From Anopheles merus (taxonomy: Eukaryota; Arthropoda; Insecta; Diptera; Culicidae), in the NCBI RefSeq assembly GCF_017562075.2, contig NC_054083.1, forward strand, positions 47,340,942 through 47,404,941: a stretch of 64,000 bases of DNA. Reading direction: 5' to 3'. How positions within the stretch are numbered: the first letter of the stretch is position 1; the number at the start of each line of letters is the position of its first letter. Made by a program: the position numbers and the translations under genes. The notes beneath the pieces are model-generated. The model had not been told where the DNA came from, made no database searches, and saw only the letters and a list, made by a program, of their open reading frames with translations. Shown in pieces: positions 26,222 to 40,284 of the stretch.

Positions 26222-29200
26222 CTAATACATGATCGGCTTCGCTTTACATTGATCAACAACGTATCCGGTGAAACGCTTAAGGAACTTTGGATATTCTTTC
26301 TTATAGATAGCGCGCAGCACGGTCGCTGGGGCCCAGCCGCCAGGATTTACTGGTTTTGGAAGAGACAGAGAGAGGGAGAGAACACAAAGCGATCGAGTAT
26401 TAGCATACCGGGATAGTTCAATTCTAAAGCAATACACGTTTAATTACCAGTGGAGCAGTAGGTAATTTTGCAGGTCAGATCATCTCGCGTTGCTGTTTTG
26501 CTGTCCTTGCCCGGTGGCAGGTAGGTCTGGCAAACTAATATCACCGTTAGATAGATTCGTACGCATTTGCCTTGGTTAGCGGGCTGAAATTGTGGTAAAG
26601 CATACGTTTATAGAAGGTTGGTACAGAGAATATTGTTGTTGTGGAGAAACTACTTATAAAGATACTAAAAACATAATTTATAAACTCCCGTTTTAAGGGT
26701 TTGGAACCCCTAAACCAAGGGGAACATTGGATTCATTATTTTCTATTTGGCGTAACGTTCACACATGCCGAATGATAGTCAATCCTTGCTACGGAGAGAC
26801 GGTCCATTCTAGGTTTGAACCCATGAGGGGCATGTTATTGAACCGTACGAGTTGACACCTGTACCACGAAACCGCCCAATATCACATTTGTTCAATTTTG
26901 ATGTGATGACCAGTTTAGATCTGAACCAAAGTCCAGCTGATTAGAAGCTGACAACATCTCATGTGACAGTACTTCGGTACTTAAAAGTAGCATAACCATT
27001 TACAGCGAATGGATTAAATTCCCCTATTACGCGAATTAAGTTACCACCCAACGAGACGAAATGCTATTTCATGCCAGTAGAACATCGAAATCACTCATCA
27101 AATCAAACATGGTTTACGCTTCGTTCAACTCATTCCGGTACAAATCATGTCAACGAGCCCACAGCACGACAAGCACATGTCGCACAAGTGAGTGATCGCC
27201 TCGTTCCATAACTCGCCTCACACGCAATGGAATACCTTTCTACACAACACATAACACACATGTGTGCAAAGATAGCATCGAAAGCTCTACACGGAACAGC
27301 TCTACACAAGTATGCAAACATCAGATAAATGGCAGAAAAAACCACCGCAACGAAAGAATCGCCCACCAAATGTGCACATTATCCACTCGCATGTTGCGCG
27401 ATCATTAAAAGAGAGCAGCTCCATCTCGCAAAACAATCCCCCACTTACCGGATACTCTTCGTTCTGATTGGAATGATTGCACACGATCCACACGTCGTTC
27501 GCACCAGCGTCCAGATTGTCGGTGATGCGGCGCATGTGCGACCAGAACAGTGCATCCCGCTGGCTGGCGGGCCAGATCCGCTTGTACGTCTGCAGAAAGA
27601 CGAGCGTGTCCGGTGCCACATTGTCCACGATCTGCACATCCTCCAGCGTCGTCTCCCAATCGTTCCGGTACGCCGGATCGAAGAAGTAATGGCACATCTC
27701 GCGGGCCGTTACGCCCTTCACCACGTGGCAGGACTTGAGCGGATCGATCACCATACCGTCCACCTCCTCCTCGCGCCGGTACATCTTCATCTCGCCCTCG
27801 TCCGCGAACAGCTGCCACCCGTTGCCGTCCTCGCCGACGCCCTGCCGGGCCTGCGTCAGCTGCTCCGTGCAGATCCGATCGATCTCGGGCCACAGCTTGT
27901 GGCTCTTGGCCTGCGCACCGGTACCGAAGTCTTCCGCCAGCTGCGGTATCTCGTCCTCCGTCTCGGCGCTGGGGCTGTGCAACGAGCTCACATTGCTTAT
28001 CTGGGACTGTGGAAAGGGACAAAAAAAGGATGATAACGTTAGCATTTCTTCTCCATAGAGCCTCTGTTTGCATGCAGCTTACCTGTTGCGATTGATATTT
28101 CAACCTTACTCGCAGCTGACGATCTTCCTCGATCTTGTCCAGGCCCGTTTCGACCGCGTCAAAGAACTCATCCTCCGGAATGGTGGAGTGCGGTCCTTCC
28201 TAAGAGAGGGTTAATGGGGAAAGTAAACAAATCGTTAGAGTAAAGCTTAGTTAGAGTGTAGTATACAACAAAAAATTCCTCCCAATGAGTTGAGTAGACA
28301 TTCGCACATGGCTTTGTTTGTTTAAAATGTGACTAAAGCTGATGAGCGCAAACAAACTAAGAACATCTTCCCAAACATAGACTAACGCGATGCGTCATCA
28401 TCTCTAACACAAACCATTTACCGGATCTTATTGGTTAATCATATTGACGTTATTCTTTCCCTTGTTTTTAGACGGAGAAGGTTCGACAAAAAAGAAATAA
28501 TTTCACGCCATTAGCATTCAAGCAACGATCGTACGTCCGATCGGAGAAGACAAGCAAAGAATGTTTCCATTTTTGTACTCAAACATCCACACCGCGCCAC
28601 ATTTCTATTTCATCCCGGACTTTTTGTTCCGAAACGGCGCAAAAATATTAATACATCAATCAACGCTTCTCCTTCTCCTCGGTGCTTTCATAATCGCGTG
28701 AGACGTGCAAGTGCGGTGGTGACGACACCCGCGCACCCAAGCATGGGCAGGGTCGCGTGGACGCGTTCGCCGTCATTGGGCGCACCAGTGACGAACACAC
28801 GTGGAATATTAAAACCTATCCACTTTTGCTCCTTGACAGATGAGACGAAATGACGATAGTTGTGTTTTTCGTAGCTGCATTGTGCTCTTACCGACGCCAT
28901 ATTAAGTGAGAGTTGGGTGATAGGTACCAGCAGCATGGTGTTACTTTACTAAAATCCCTCTTTGCCCCTATGGTGTGATCTAACCCATCAATTTAATTGC
29001 CCTCTCTTCTTGGAAGGCTTGAGGGCCTGCCACAATCAATCCACCTGAGCTCGACACCGTGTCTGAACCTTGCCAACTGAAGGTTCAATGTTTAGCGCTA
29101 CTAATTAATCAACTCTTTCAACGCTCGCTGACCGTAGCCTTGCACCTTAAGAGGATTGCTCCGTTGATGCCCTCTCATCTAATGCTTCGAAACTGGACCG

Positions 29201-32200
29201 GCGAACCGAAGTGCACCATTTGAAGATGTGACCATCGAAGCGATCTATCCGGTCACACACACACACACCCACCGGATGATCTTCCGAATTGGTTTAGCGT
29301 CGCGTTTTTGGAGGGATGTCACGCGAATATAGCCATATACAGGGGAGGAGAGTTTGGCAATTTGGCGTGGTGCAGGTGAAAACCACAACCACCAGCTGAC
29401 CTTAGCCTTGGCTTGGCCTGATGGCGAGACAGTTTTATCGTGGCTGGTGGTGGTTTTCTTGCCGAGCTGTGTCCCCGCCGCGATGGCGAGGAGGAGGAGG
29501 AGTTTTGCATATCATCCCAATTTCCGGACCTCAACAAAGTGAACTTGACTGGTGATTATGTCACGTGTTCGCGGTGTGTTTGAGTGTTGTATCATCAACC
29601 TGTTGCCGAATATGCGGCAATAGAGTTTGGTTTTAAGGTCTGTAAATTAATGTTATGTGTTTATACGTAGTTTTCAAGTTATTGGATCGTACTCAAAGTT
29701 GATCTCATTTTCAGAAAAACAAACATAACAAAGAATCACCAAGACAAGTCATCAAAGTTCAAGTTTAATGGTCTTAGGTTTAAACAGAGTTAATTAACAG
29801 ATCATTGTTCAAAAGGAGGTTGTTCTCGATAGTTAGATGCAGTCGTTGCCGCTTTCAATTCACCAATTTTTGCCTCTGAAGCTTCCTTTTTTTGGTCTCG
29901 AGAGCATCAATTTATGACTGTAAGTCAATCGTTTTGTTCGCATAGTAAGTGTTCTAAAATTAATGACCTTAAGTAAAATTATTTATAATTTTGCAAACAG
30001 AATTTCATCAGAACCTTTACGAGTGTAATAATAGGCTGAAATCGATGGTTTCTGTTAATTACATTAAGCTACTCCAATATTTATAAGAAATATTTAGATT
30101 TTTTACTTCCAAAAGTCTATCAATAAATTATTTAATTTGATGTAGCTTCTAAATTAGCCCTTAATAGAAATTCTAACCTATTTCCTTAAAACTCAAATAA
30201 AATCGACAACACCTCTTCCGCTCTCATTAACCACTGCGTAAAATTGGCTGACCCATTGGTCAGCGTAGCAACATAAAACAAATCGCAATTAAACTGAACC
30301 GCCCAGAATAATTCGCCCAAACAAACAGTTGCTGCTCGAGAATAATATCAACATACGCTTAAAAGCACCGGGGCCAAACAACGCCCGAAAAAGCTCATCC
30401 GCCCCGAAGTAAACAACACAACAAACGTGTCCCCCGATCGCCTTCTACGCGGAGGAAGGCCACAGGATCGAATTTACATTTCCAGCGTACACAGAGAGCT
30501 CTTATCCGTGGCCGGACCGACCATCGGTGAACCTTAATGGATCCAGCTGAGACACCAACTGGGCCAGGGTTACCACCGGATGGCCGACCAAAACCAACGC
30601 ACCGCTCGGACGGCGTTTCGTAAAAGCAATTGTTTACATTTTCGGGGGTAAAGACATTTTCGATTCCACACAGCACAGCAACGTAGTTGCAGGCCTCCCG
30701 CGCCGGCCGAGGGAGGGAGAGTAATAATTTGTTGCAAACGATAATAGCCATGATATTTCGGTTCGAACGTCGAACGGACAGGTGTGTTGATTGGCAACGA
30801 TCAGTTTCGAAGCTTATGGTAAGGGGTATTAGGTCACCCGATTGGGCGACGACATAGACACTGAATTGTTGGAACGAAGAAGGTTAAGTCCAGTTCCAAA
30901 ACGATCGTCATGTGTATGATGAAGCAAAAATGACCCACAAATTTTGGCAAATTTTTAAATTATTTATAACAGTTGGGACACAACACACTTGTTCTTATAG
31001 GTTATTCCAACATCAACATTCCTCCACACTTTACACCGTTACAAATAAGACACCTACTATTTCTTTGCGCAGCAGCCCTTTAAACAATCGTGCCGTTGTT
31101 AGCGAAGGCATGGTTGCAAACTGTCTCGAAGATCACCAATAATTTGTAAGCTAATTTCAAAGCTAATCACACACAAACACACACACACTGCAGACGTTTT
31201 CACAAAATATATCCACACTTCATTCACGACCGTTCCACTGAAAGGGCTTTATTTTGGGTAACAGTTTCCCCTCAAAACACAACTCCAATCCGATTACCAA
31301 AACGAAACCGTTTGTTCGCCCTTGGATGCGTTTTGTCAAGCCGGCGGGAAGCTGATGCACTGCTACGTATCATGCGGAATTTGTCCCCGGGCGATGCATT
31401 CACCAGCGAAGCTTTACACACAGAAGCTATCACACACTGCAACACAGCAACGCGCGCGCGCAGCGAGTCAGCCTGATCCGTACGACGGCACAACCGAAAG
31501 TGACAGTGCGGCAGGCCCTCGTAACGACCCGCGGGCCCGGAGAGAGTGTGTGCGTTGACGCGCTTCGTTGACGGAGTGGTTGCGTCGGGTGTTGCTGCTG
31601 CTGCCGCCCGAACGGTGGCTCTCTAGGCTCTAGCTCGCGATGCATGCGCGCATCGGTGGTGAGGGAGATCTCGATCGCGCCACATCGGAGGAGAGTTCGG
31701 GAAGCTTTTGTGCCATTGTCGTACGCCGTCTTGGCGCGCGTTTAGTCGATGGATTTTACAGTCCTTCTTCTTCTTCTTCTTCTTCTTCTTCTTCTTCATG
31801 CGCGGTGTTGGGCAACGGCCAGTTACAACAGTGCGTCACATCCGAGCAAGCACGCAGACAGATCGATTGATTTATGATTTGCAACGAGGCGCACACACAC
31901 ACACACCTCCATCAAACCAACGAAGAGAGTGGATGCGGAAAAGGCTTTTAATTTATTTTAAAACATTTTTTTGATAATTAATATCAGCATAGAATGGCCG
32001 TTTCTTAATCGGTAAGCGTCTTTTCGGTCTACTCCGAATACAGGTACGCGTGTTGTGTAAACAAGAGATGACTAACAGGCTTGACAAGGTGAGTCAAACA
32101 AAAATATCGATGCGTTATCAGGAGATATGTTTTCTAAGAAAACAATCGTTAAGCTGCCGTATGTTATAACGGCCTGCAACTAATCATTGCCAGTTCTAGA

Positions 32201-35200
32201 AAAAATAGATTAAAATGATCTTCATGCTAACTTCTCGACTGATCGCGAACAACAATTCCCCACACAGTTCTCGTCAACACAACGAAATTGAAACCTCGTG
32301 TTTAATAACATTTCCTCTAAAGAGCTCCAAAGCACCCACCACCGAGCACACAATTGTAAACAATTTGGCATGCATCTTGCTTAATCGGTCCTGCCAGCTT
32401 CACTTTCATTACACCGTACAAACAACACTGGGTGCAATTTGCAGTCGGTATGTGTGTGTCCAATCGAAAGCCACCCTTTTTCTACACCCCTTTAGTTTCT
32501 TTGAGCTACAGCAGCAGCAGCAGCAGCAGTGGCAAGTACAATTCGTCTTTAAAAGCAATTGGACCTGCCGGGCTTTATGAACGAAAATATCAATCAACGC
32601 GCAAGTTCAACCCCGCGCGATCGGGCTAATAAGGTTTATTGCAGGTTGGAAAATAACAATAACAGCGCGGCCCGATTGAATGCAGTGTGGTCAGCAGCGG
32701 TGGCTGTTAGGAAATGAAACAATTGATTGCCCAATTGTAATTACAGATCAGGTGGTACCGAGTTTTGCCAGGACGGCCAAGATAGAATCGAGAATTGTAA
32801 TGATCTCAGCAGGTTCAAAAGGCCCCTTGTATGATCGGGTTAAGGAGCAATGTAACAATAAAGAAAAGGAATAAGCCTTGGAAAAATCAAAATGGTTTGA
32901 CAATCGATGCTGACACTTGAACTGTTAAACAGCATGCACAAAAAGTGCACGAAAAACTACTTTTAAAAACTGAAAGTCCCAAAAACTACAATCACTTTAC
33001 GAACAATAATAAACAAAAGGAAACTGAAACTGTCTCACACTGGCCATATGGATGCCACCCAACAAATTACATAACTGGTGTTTATAAAACCTGAACACAC
33101 CCGAGACAGAGAGAGAAAGAAAAGTTTTACAATTCGTTTAAAAAAACCGGTAAACCGTGGAAAAAGGGAACGATCGAGAAAATGATCACGATCGAAAAGA
33201 GCGAAGGATGGGCCGAACGGCAGCCCAGAAAGAGAAAGAAAGCAAACAACACCGAGCGGGGAACCTGGTGCGGCCAGAAACACCTGAAGTTCGTGTCTGC
33301 GCAGAGATAAACGAACTTTGGGACACGAATCTCGTTCAAGGTTGAACACAGCACAGATATGTGGCATATATTTTTATCTGCACCGTTAAAAAATGGCCGA
33401 AAAGTGGGAAAACTTGCCATCGTTTCTCCACTCCGAGTAGCAAATTGTCACACTTGTAACTAAAAGGGCAACTCCCTTTTGCACTGCCACTGCAAGTCAC
33501 AAGTGTAAGGCCAAGCGGCAAGCAAGACTATTAAGAAATAGCCGCTATTTTCCTTGCGCAAAATAAAATTCAAACTTTTACAACCGTTTCTCTACTTACG
33601 CGCGATAGGCTTTTTCGCAAAGCGCTCCACATTCCTTTCATCATGTTTTATACAATATCGGGCGAATTCGTGTTGTGGTGCCTTCGTTGTGCGGCTATTC
33701 GCACACATGTTAATCCTGCACAGCTGCCCAGCCTCTCGATTGTTACACTTGGCGTGTGAAATGCGGTGGAACGGGAGCAGCGCTTTGGGACATCGAAAGA
33801 TAGCGTCACAATTATTCAACCCAACATCTCACAGTTTTGACCTACATTCTGGCTGCCCGTTTCAACATCCTTTCACTTTCAAAAAATCACCGCCGGGTCG
33901 ATGATTTAGGGCTATTTTATTCCCTCCCAAAAAAAGGGGATGGAGAAGGAGCCCGACAAACCACCGGGAGGAAATTAACCGCCCAAGGGATGTTTTCTGA
34001 TAATTTTAAATTCTAAAAAGGAACAATTAAACTGTTGTAGTTGTTATACAAAGTGTCATAAGTGTGTATTGGAAAATAAATTATTGTTTGTAAGCGATAT
34101 GGTTTACATCATCTCTCTCTACTACCGTTTCTTCGCTGTTCGTTATTCACGCAATCGTCCAAAATCAGCCGTAGACCCTACACTGCCAGTCGTTAATTAA
34201 TCTCTAACAACAACAGCATGCTCTTCAACAATGCCCCACCAAAAATGGATCAACGCATCGAGACCCATTAGCTATCCCCAAGCCTGTCCCTTGGAATGGG
34301 AACGACCGACAAACGATGCGTGCGTGCAGTTAGACCAGCGATCCATCCAAACCCCACAGCCCGGACAGTAGCACCGCCACCGGGATGAGAGATGCCATCG
34401 GGAAAGATGAACTAATCCCCCCAAAGGTACCCCAAATATTTTGATCGGTCACTATCCCACAGACACACACACACGGGCCGCGTACAATACATCACCGCGT
34501 GTGATTACGCGGGCGCGCGCGCGCGCGTGCGACCATGCGACCAGGCCGTGTACCATCGAAAGCGAAACGAGGCTACGAGCGTTAGGTGAATTTTAAGTTT
34601 TGACGGTCATCGATCGATCGTACGATCCGGCACACGGATCCAACACACATCATGACGAACAGGTTTCTTGCGCTGCACTTCCAGTGAGTTCCTAAGTCCG
34701 TCGCATCTCTCGCGGTGGGTGCATGTGTGTGGAGTGGTGAAAGGGCACTCGATATAGGGCTGTTTTGGGCAACGTATCAATCGGCCATTCGGTTACCTAA
34801 AATGAAAACAACTTCTCTCCCCCACTCGACCAAAACACAGCACTTCTTCTGCCGGGAACCATGACCTATAATCCGAAAACAGGTTTGCTCGCGCGGTTCC
34901 GAAGCCACCGAAGCCAGGTCGACGAACAACGGAACGTTCGATACCTTTCCGACGCGTGCCATCGCCCTTCGCGATGTGCCGGTGTCGCTGTACTAAAAAA
35001 GCAATTCATACCCCTATCACTATCACCCAACAAACGCCCAAAGTGACACGAATGCGTACAACCATTGCGTTCGTTGGCAAACAAAGTCGCGCAGTGTGCC
35101 GCTACCACCGCGTTCAGGGTTAATTGTGTGTTCACATTTTGGATCAGCCCGCTTTTTATCAACCCACTCCGGGACGGGTTTGCACGTTCGGGCAGACCCG

Positions 35201-37948
35201 CTTCACTTATCGTCCCCCGGTTGCATACCTAACTAAGCGGAATGGTAGTAAATTCGTTCGTTCGTAAACCACCATTTGTTTCAAACAGGCACTGGCACGC
35301 ATTTGTGCGCAGTCTCTTCAGTGCGATCCCATCCCAAAGTCACCGCCGCCAGGGTCAAAGGCGCCGAAGGGCACGGGCAACAACACAGTGGTTGAGAAAA
35401 TTTCTGCATTGGCACCGATGGCACGAACGTTAAGGTGATTCATTTTATTGGTTCAAAAATCCACGAACGAGCCGCGAGGTTAACGGCAAGCCGGGGGGAC
35501 AAACTTGGCGCGCGCGTGTGTGTATGTGCTTGTGTTGCCGAAAGTAAACAAGCTTACGATTAATGTGTGTCGTGTCCAAAATCGTACTCTTCGTCGCGCT
35601 AAAAGCTTGGAAGGAAATTTAATCCCTCCATCAGCAGTGCAAGATAAAAAGGTTTTGTGTCAACGATAACAATTATCTGCAGCGGCAGTGCAGTGAAACA
35701 ATACGCCCGGTAAATATTGCCGGTTGTTTATAGAGCTATTAAATGTAAAAACACTACCAGCGTCACCACCATTGATTGTTTAAAATCGTTGGAAAAAACG
35801 ATTCAATGTTGTGGTCGTTATTGAATGCTTGCGCTAATGTGCCCTTCAGCCTGTTAGGTTTGTTTAGCGTGCGTGATTGACCGTGGATAGTGGAGTTAAA
35901 CAACGGGTTTTTGCACACAAACGATCGCACAGTATATGATAAAAATAGAGAAATTGATTGTTGGTACGTGTAAAAGATAAAGTAACTTATAATATATAAC
36001 GATACTATAGATGAAATATTGCAAAAAGTGTCTTAATGTTCACAATATTGGCATATGATCACCACAAGATCACCTATATGAATGCGTTGTGCTTTTGAGC
36101 ACAACAAAAAAGCCAGATAAAATTGCCAGTTAATCATTTAACTTAAATAAATAAAGCTAAACAAATAAGAGTGATGACTTAAACAGTTTAAACTGTATAA
36201 AATAATCATCCATCGTATCTTGAAATCCTTTGAAAATCAATCAACCACATTGAAACATGAACAATCATACAAAACCCTACAACACGCAGTTAAACTTAAA
36301 CAAAATAAATACAAAATAAAGAAGACAAACATCCCAAACACAGTTGTTAAAACGAACTGAACAACTAACATTGTCCACGTTGGGGGCCGCGCCGCCGCTA
36401 CGAACTACATCTTGATAACCGAGCAGCCAGAAAAAGAAACGTCCCACCTACAGAACGCGCGATATCGCTCTTATCAGGGAGCTAAAAATCGACAAATTGT
36501 ACGTTTACAGCGAGCTGGTTGAATCATACACGCGGCCGGCGCACACTGAACACGTTGCACAAAGGGCCCTCCCTCCACCTCCATAAAACGTGCACGCTTT
36601 TGTTTAGCCTCCGCATCACCGTGGGCATGAGTAATTTGCAAAGCAAAACGGTCCCGATTTGTGTGAATGCCTTCCGCCCACTTACCTCTAAATCTGGCCC
36701 GGGGATAACGGAGTTCCTGTTCTTTGCCAGCTCATCTTTGGCAGTTCTGCAATGGATAGGAAGAGAGATATGGTTACATTGCCATTCTTTCGTCACAACA
36801 AAGGACTGTCCATTTTGCCAAACCTACCGGTACAGCTCTTCCGCCTTTCTCCGCCGCTCCTGCTCCTTGTCGAGCTTTTTCTTGAAGCTTTCCTCCTTCT
36901 GCGAGATGATGTCGAGACAGTGCTGCAGCGTTATGATCACGCCGGCCGTCGTTTCGCGGAACGTGATCGCCTCGCCGCGGAAATCGATCGGCTTCAGCCC
37001 ATCGCCCAGATCGAGCGGCGGTTGGTCTTCGTTTTTGGTGTGCAGTGCGTCAAAGTAGCTGCAAGGAGAGAAATTTTGGGTCAAACTAGAGCTTATGATT
37101 GTGTTTTCGTGCCGCCTTACCGTTGCAGCGTATCGATCTGCCCGTACAGTATGTCGCGAAACGTTTCGATCTCGTGCAGCTTCTCCCGCAGCCCGCGGCT
37201 CACCCGCTTCAGGCTGCTGCCGCTCGCCGTGGACAGTGTGTTGGACTGTAGCGAGATGGTGCTGCCATGGCGCCGCAAGCTCACCGTTTCCGGCAGGTCC
37301 GTTTTGTACGACTGCAGCACCTCGATCCAGTTGCTTTTGTCTTCCGGCGTTTCCGCCCGCAGATACCACACGTTCTGTCCGATTGCCACATCGAACCGGC
37401 ATTCGTCGAATTCGTGAGACTGCGAAAGAAACAAAAAGAAGAATTTTTTTTTTTAACACTCATCGACCAAAAGCTAGCCATCGGAATGGAATTCCCTCAT
37501 GAACACAATGTTTCGGGGTTAATAGAGTCAATTGCGGGCGGTGATAAATATGCTGCCGGCTGGGTTTAGGCCCATCGTCCAGGGGGGCTGTAATCAGTGG
37601 GACTTTCGGGTCGCCCATTCCTTGCCACAATGCAACCCCGATACTCGCTTATCGTGCCCGGCGAGTTCGAGGTCAAACTGGTTGAACCTCCCGCCGGTTC
37701 CGGAATTTGCTCACCTTTATCGTTGCCTTCTGCAGACTGATCGCGCCCCGGCATCCGAAGTCGCTGTCCTGTTCGCTTTTGTAGTACGACAGTGTGCCAT
37801 CCTTCAGCACGATAAAGCGCGGCTGCCAGCCGTGTATGTAGTTGGTCCACTTGCTCAGATAGCCCTTCAGCTCCGGGCTGCTCAGGTTCAGTTCTACCTC
37901 CGAGTCATCACTGTTCGAGTTGTTCTGCACATAGTAATCGTCGGCCAT
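26222..37948 (-). CDS. cert: Ceramide transfer protein (CERT / Goodpasture-antigen-binding-protein family)
   Basis: Moves ceramide from the ER to the trans-Golgi for sphingomyelin (in insects ceramide-phosphoethanolamine) synthesis. Coding exons, in transcript order: 37948-37715, 37419-37121, 37058-36828, 36746-36686, 28199-28083, 28006-27449, 26583-26448, 26349-26222. All phases agree: 587 aa plus TAG, close to human CERT. The PH domain (about residues 25-117) has the KWTNYIHGWQ signature for Golgi PI4P. A serine-rich motif follows RRHGS at residues 127-131, matching the human PKD site. Next come a coiled-coil middle (about 150-270), an FFAT motif EFFDAVE at 286-292 for VAP at the ER, and a C-terminal START domain (about 345-585) with the conserved NPGGWAPATVLRA segment. 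The ATG is the first in frame. The upstream frame is open but has no ATG. Exons 4 and 5 are separated by 8.5 kb. Confident call. Confidence 0.96.
26584..27448 (-). other. Intron of cert within the START domain
   Basis: Phase 0 intron (donor GTAAGT at 27448-27443, acceptor TTTCAG at 26584-26589). Contains a diverged SINE head at 26774-26878 and otherwise AT-rich sequence. Confidence 0.85.
26774..26878 (-). mobile_element. Diverged tRNA-derived SINE fragment
   Basis: On the minus strand it repeats the tRNA-like head of the 12292-12508 copy: TGGTACAGGTGTCAACTCG near 26851-26869 and the B-box-like GGGTTCAAACC near 26812-26822. The body is eroded and the AAG tail is not obvious, so it is an older fragment of the same family. 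Confidence 0.6.
28149..28169 (-). other. FFAT motif of CERT
   Basis: Encodes EFFDAVE preceded by acidic and proline residues (PED), the core two-phenylalanines-in-an-acidic-tract motif that binds the MSP domain of VAP proteins on the ER. It sits in its own 117-nt exon, as expected between the coiled coil and START. Confidence 0.9.
31764..31797. repeat. (TTC)n microsatellite
   Basis: About eleven TTC units inside the long cert intron. Confidence 0.95.
34510..34530. repeat. (GC)n alternating tract
   Basis: Short alternating GC run, capable in principle of Z-DNA, in the cert intron. A similar run occurs at about 51776-51792. Confidence 0.85.
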
Positions 37949-40284
37949 TGCACGTTCTGGTCCGAATGGTTGCTGCGTGATTGCTACGGTTGCTGTTGCC
38001 GATGGTGTTGAGTTTTTCGCTATCTTCCCACTACACTCTTCTCTCGACACACTCCGGTCGGTTGAGCAAGACTTTCCCAAAAAAACAACAACCAACAACA
38101 ACAACAACGGAAAAACAGACACAAAGCAGCACAGCCGAAACGCCACCGCACCAGCAGACTTTCCACAAACTTTCTCTCTATCTCGTGTTTGCGTACGCGA
38201 CCACTATCAGTATTTGCCCCACCACACACACTGGCCGCGTTCCCCACCCGTTTTCCCGGCAGGGGTGGGCGGACGGTTTTTCTCGCGTTTCGTCCGAACG
38301 GGAGCGCAAATAGCAGCTAACAAAACAAAACCTTGCATCAATTTTCCCGGTCAGCTAGCCGAAACCGGACCGATTGCTTTGCAACAAGATGCACAACACT
38401 GCCGGGAGGTCACTGTTTGGGAAGGTTGCCGAGGGATGTGTTTCTTATCGCAGAGAACACGGGAAACCCTTCGCAAACTGTTGGGCGAGTTGGCCAACAC
38501 GTCACGGGCGGCGTTTGCTTAGCAGTAGCTGCTTTTTGCGTGAAGATACGATTTTGCGGTATTATTATTGTTTAGAAGTTGGTTCCACCTTGGCCCGCAA
38601 TGCAAGCCAGTGTGGCCAGATTATTTAGGCACTTTAGCTTTTCGCGGCCACCCTTCAATCGTGAGGGAAAATCGGCCCAATTTCGAGTGTTTGGGGACGT
38701 TTTTCGCCGAAACCTGGTACAGTTACCCTAGTGATTTCAATATCGAGTTTAATACAGTAAATGATTTGGGAAATGGTTTTATGACTTTTCGGTCAGTATT
38801 ATGAAAATATCTGTGATTTTCGGTAGGCATATCAAAATCGGAAAGAGTACAGATAAATCGGTATTTCTGCTCACTCTGGCGCAAGCCCGCTCGTCAAACG
38901 CGGTCAACTGAACGAAAACGTCAGCGCGCGTTGCTGACAATTATTTAACGAAGCAGCTACCCAACGCGCAATATCTGTTGCTTGGGAGCCATACTGCATG
39001 CTGATGTACGGCTGACTAAAAGTCAAATAACAGTCATTTAACCGATGCAATCCAGATGGAACTGGGTGCGTTATTTTAACGGAAATATGAAAAACAATGT
39101 GTATTTTCTTACCTTTTCCGTAATTTCGGCCGCTCTACATGCTCTATGGTCTGGTTTATGAAACTTTGTCTCCTGGCAAACAGGGGCACTGATGAATGGC
39201 AAACAGGCATTTGATGAATCAATAAAGTGCAGCGGTTAGCTAGGCTGGTCGCTATGGCATACTGGATGATGTGGTAAAGGATCACAAGCAATAAAACACA
39301 ACCTTCCTTTTCTAAAACACAAGCGGGAATGTGGATCGGACTAGATTGATATTTTGAATCGTTTAGACCCCGTTTAGGAGCCATTTCTAGCATTTCTTTC
39401 AAAAGACCATTAATTAAGTTTGGATAATTGGAGTCGTTGGAATCATTGGAGTCGTCTTATGCTGTCTGTTGTCCTATAGGATAGCTACCAATGGCTCTAA
39501 CTATACCGATGATTTTGACGATGTCGGTTGCTAACTAGCGGCTCCAGGCAGCTCTAGACGACTTTAGGAAGCTCCAGAGTACCTATCTTCTCGAGTCGCT
39601 TCCGATTTTGGTGGCTTCATTCCGAAACAATTCCAGAAATAACATTACAGCGGGTCATGCTGGCGTTAGCACAAGCCCTTCATCACAACGCTTATTAAGA
39701 GCTGCATTTAAGCTTCCGTGGCAAAACGAGCTGAATGGAAGCAACACACTCACCAATATTTTATTTTAATATTTACACGACTCGCGGTTTCACTTTATTG
39801 CTCTTTGTCGTTCCCTGGTCATTAGCGACTACATTGAAAATTATGGGCACCTGTTGCTGCAAATAATTACACAATAAATATTAAAAACAACGTTCGTCTA
39901 ATACTGTTTCTGCATGCTGTTTAGGCCACTATGTGACCATACGCTCACAAAAACACATCCAGAAAACCTGCCCCCTTCGTCTCCAACTATCGTACCTGTC
40001 TAACACATTACGAATAAATTACTATTCTATCTAAGGAAACGGAACTCTATGCCGCAGTTCGCTCACATGAAGCTGTAATATCGATTCCATCCATCTACTG
40101 CTAAGATTTACATCCATTGCTGTGAAACTGTCAACGATCTTAACTGTTTAATACCCTTCCAGTAGGTCGGCTCGCGTCACGCGCTGCCATAACCGAATGA
40201 TTCGTTTGTTTTGTAGCACCAGATATACTACAGAAACTCCCCCGAGATAAGTGATTACTAACATGGGCTTTTTTGTTTGCATCC
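37949..40284. other. Intergenic region upstream of cert and downstream of the DM4/12 gene
   Basis: The first few hundred bases above 37948 should contain the cert promoter and 5' UTR, with a purine-rich ACAAC repeat near 38085-38110. Both neighbours lie on the minus strand, so the lower-coordinate end of the DM4/12 gene (its 3' end, at 40285) faces this region. No gene recognised; the short open frames here look random. Confidence 0.6.

Larger units (their letters stand above)
28200..36685 (-). other. 8.5 kb intron of cert
   Basis: Phase 0 intron (donor GTAAGT, acceptor CTTAG) separating the coiled-coil exons from the FFAT exon. Holds a (TTC)n run at about 31764-31797, a (CAG)n run at about 32505-32529, a GC dinucleotide run at about 34510-34530, a (CA)n near 34460-34475 and a GC-richer stretch near 31400-31760 that could hide an internal promoter. 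No nested gene was convincing on either strand. Confidence 0.7.

Noticed and set aside
28688..28936. 82-codon minus-strand frame in the long cert intron as a nested gene or alternative first exon
   Set aside because: No donor joining it in frame to the FFAT exon at 28199 was convincing, and the peptide is not recognised.
37949..38146. N-terminal extension of CERT with a hydrophobic leader
   Set aside because: The frame is open upstream of the start but contains no ATG (the apparent start is GTG), and CERT proteins begin at the acidic MADDYY-like end without a signal peptide.
39109..39402. 97-codon minus-strand frame between cert and the DM4/12 gene
   Set aside because: Short, with no recognised domain. 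A hydrophobic middle alone is weak evidence. Left unannotated.
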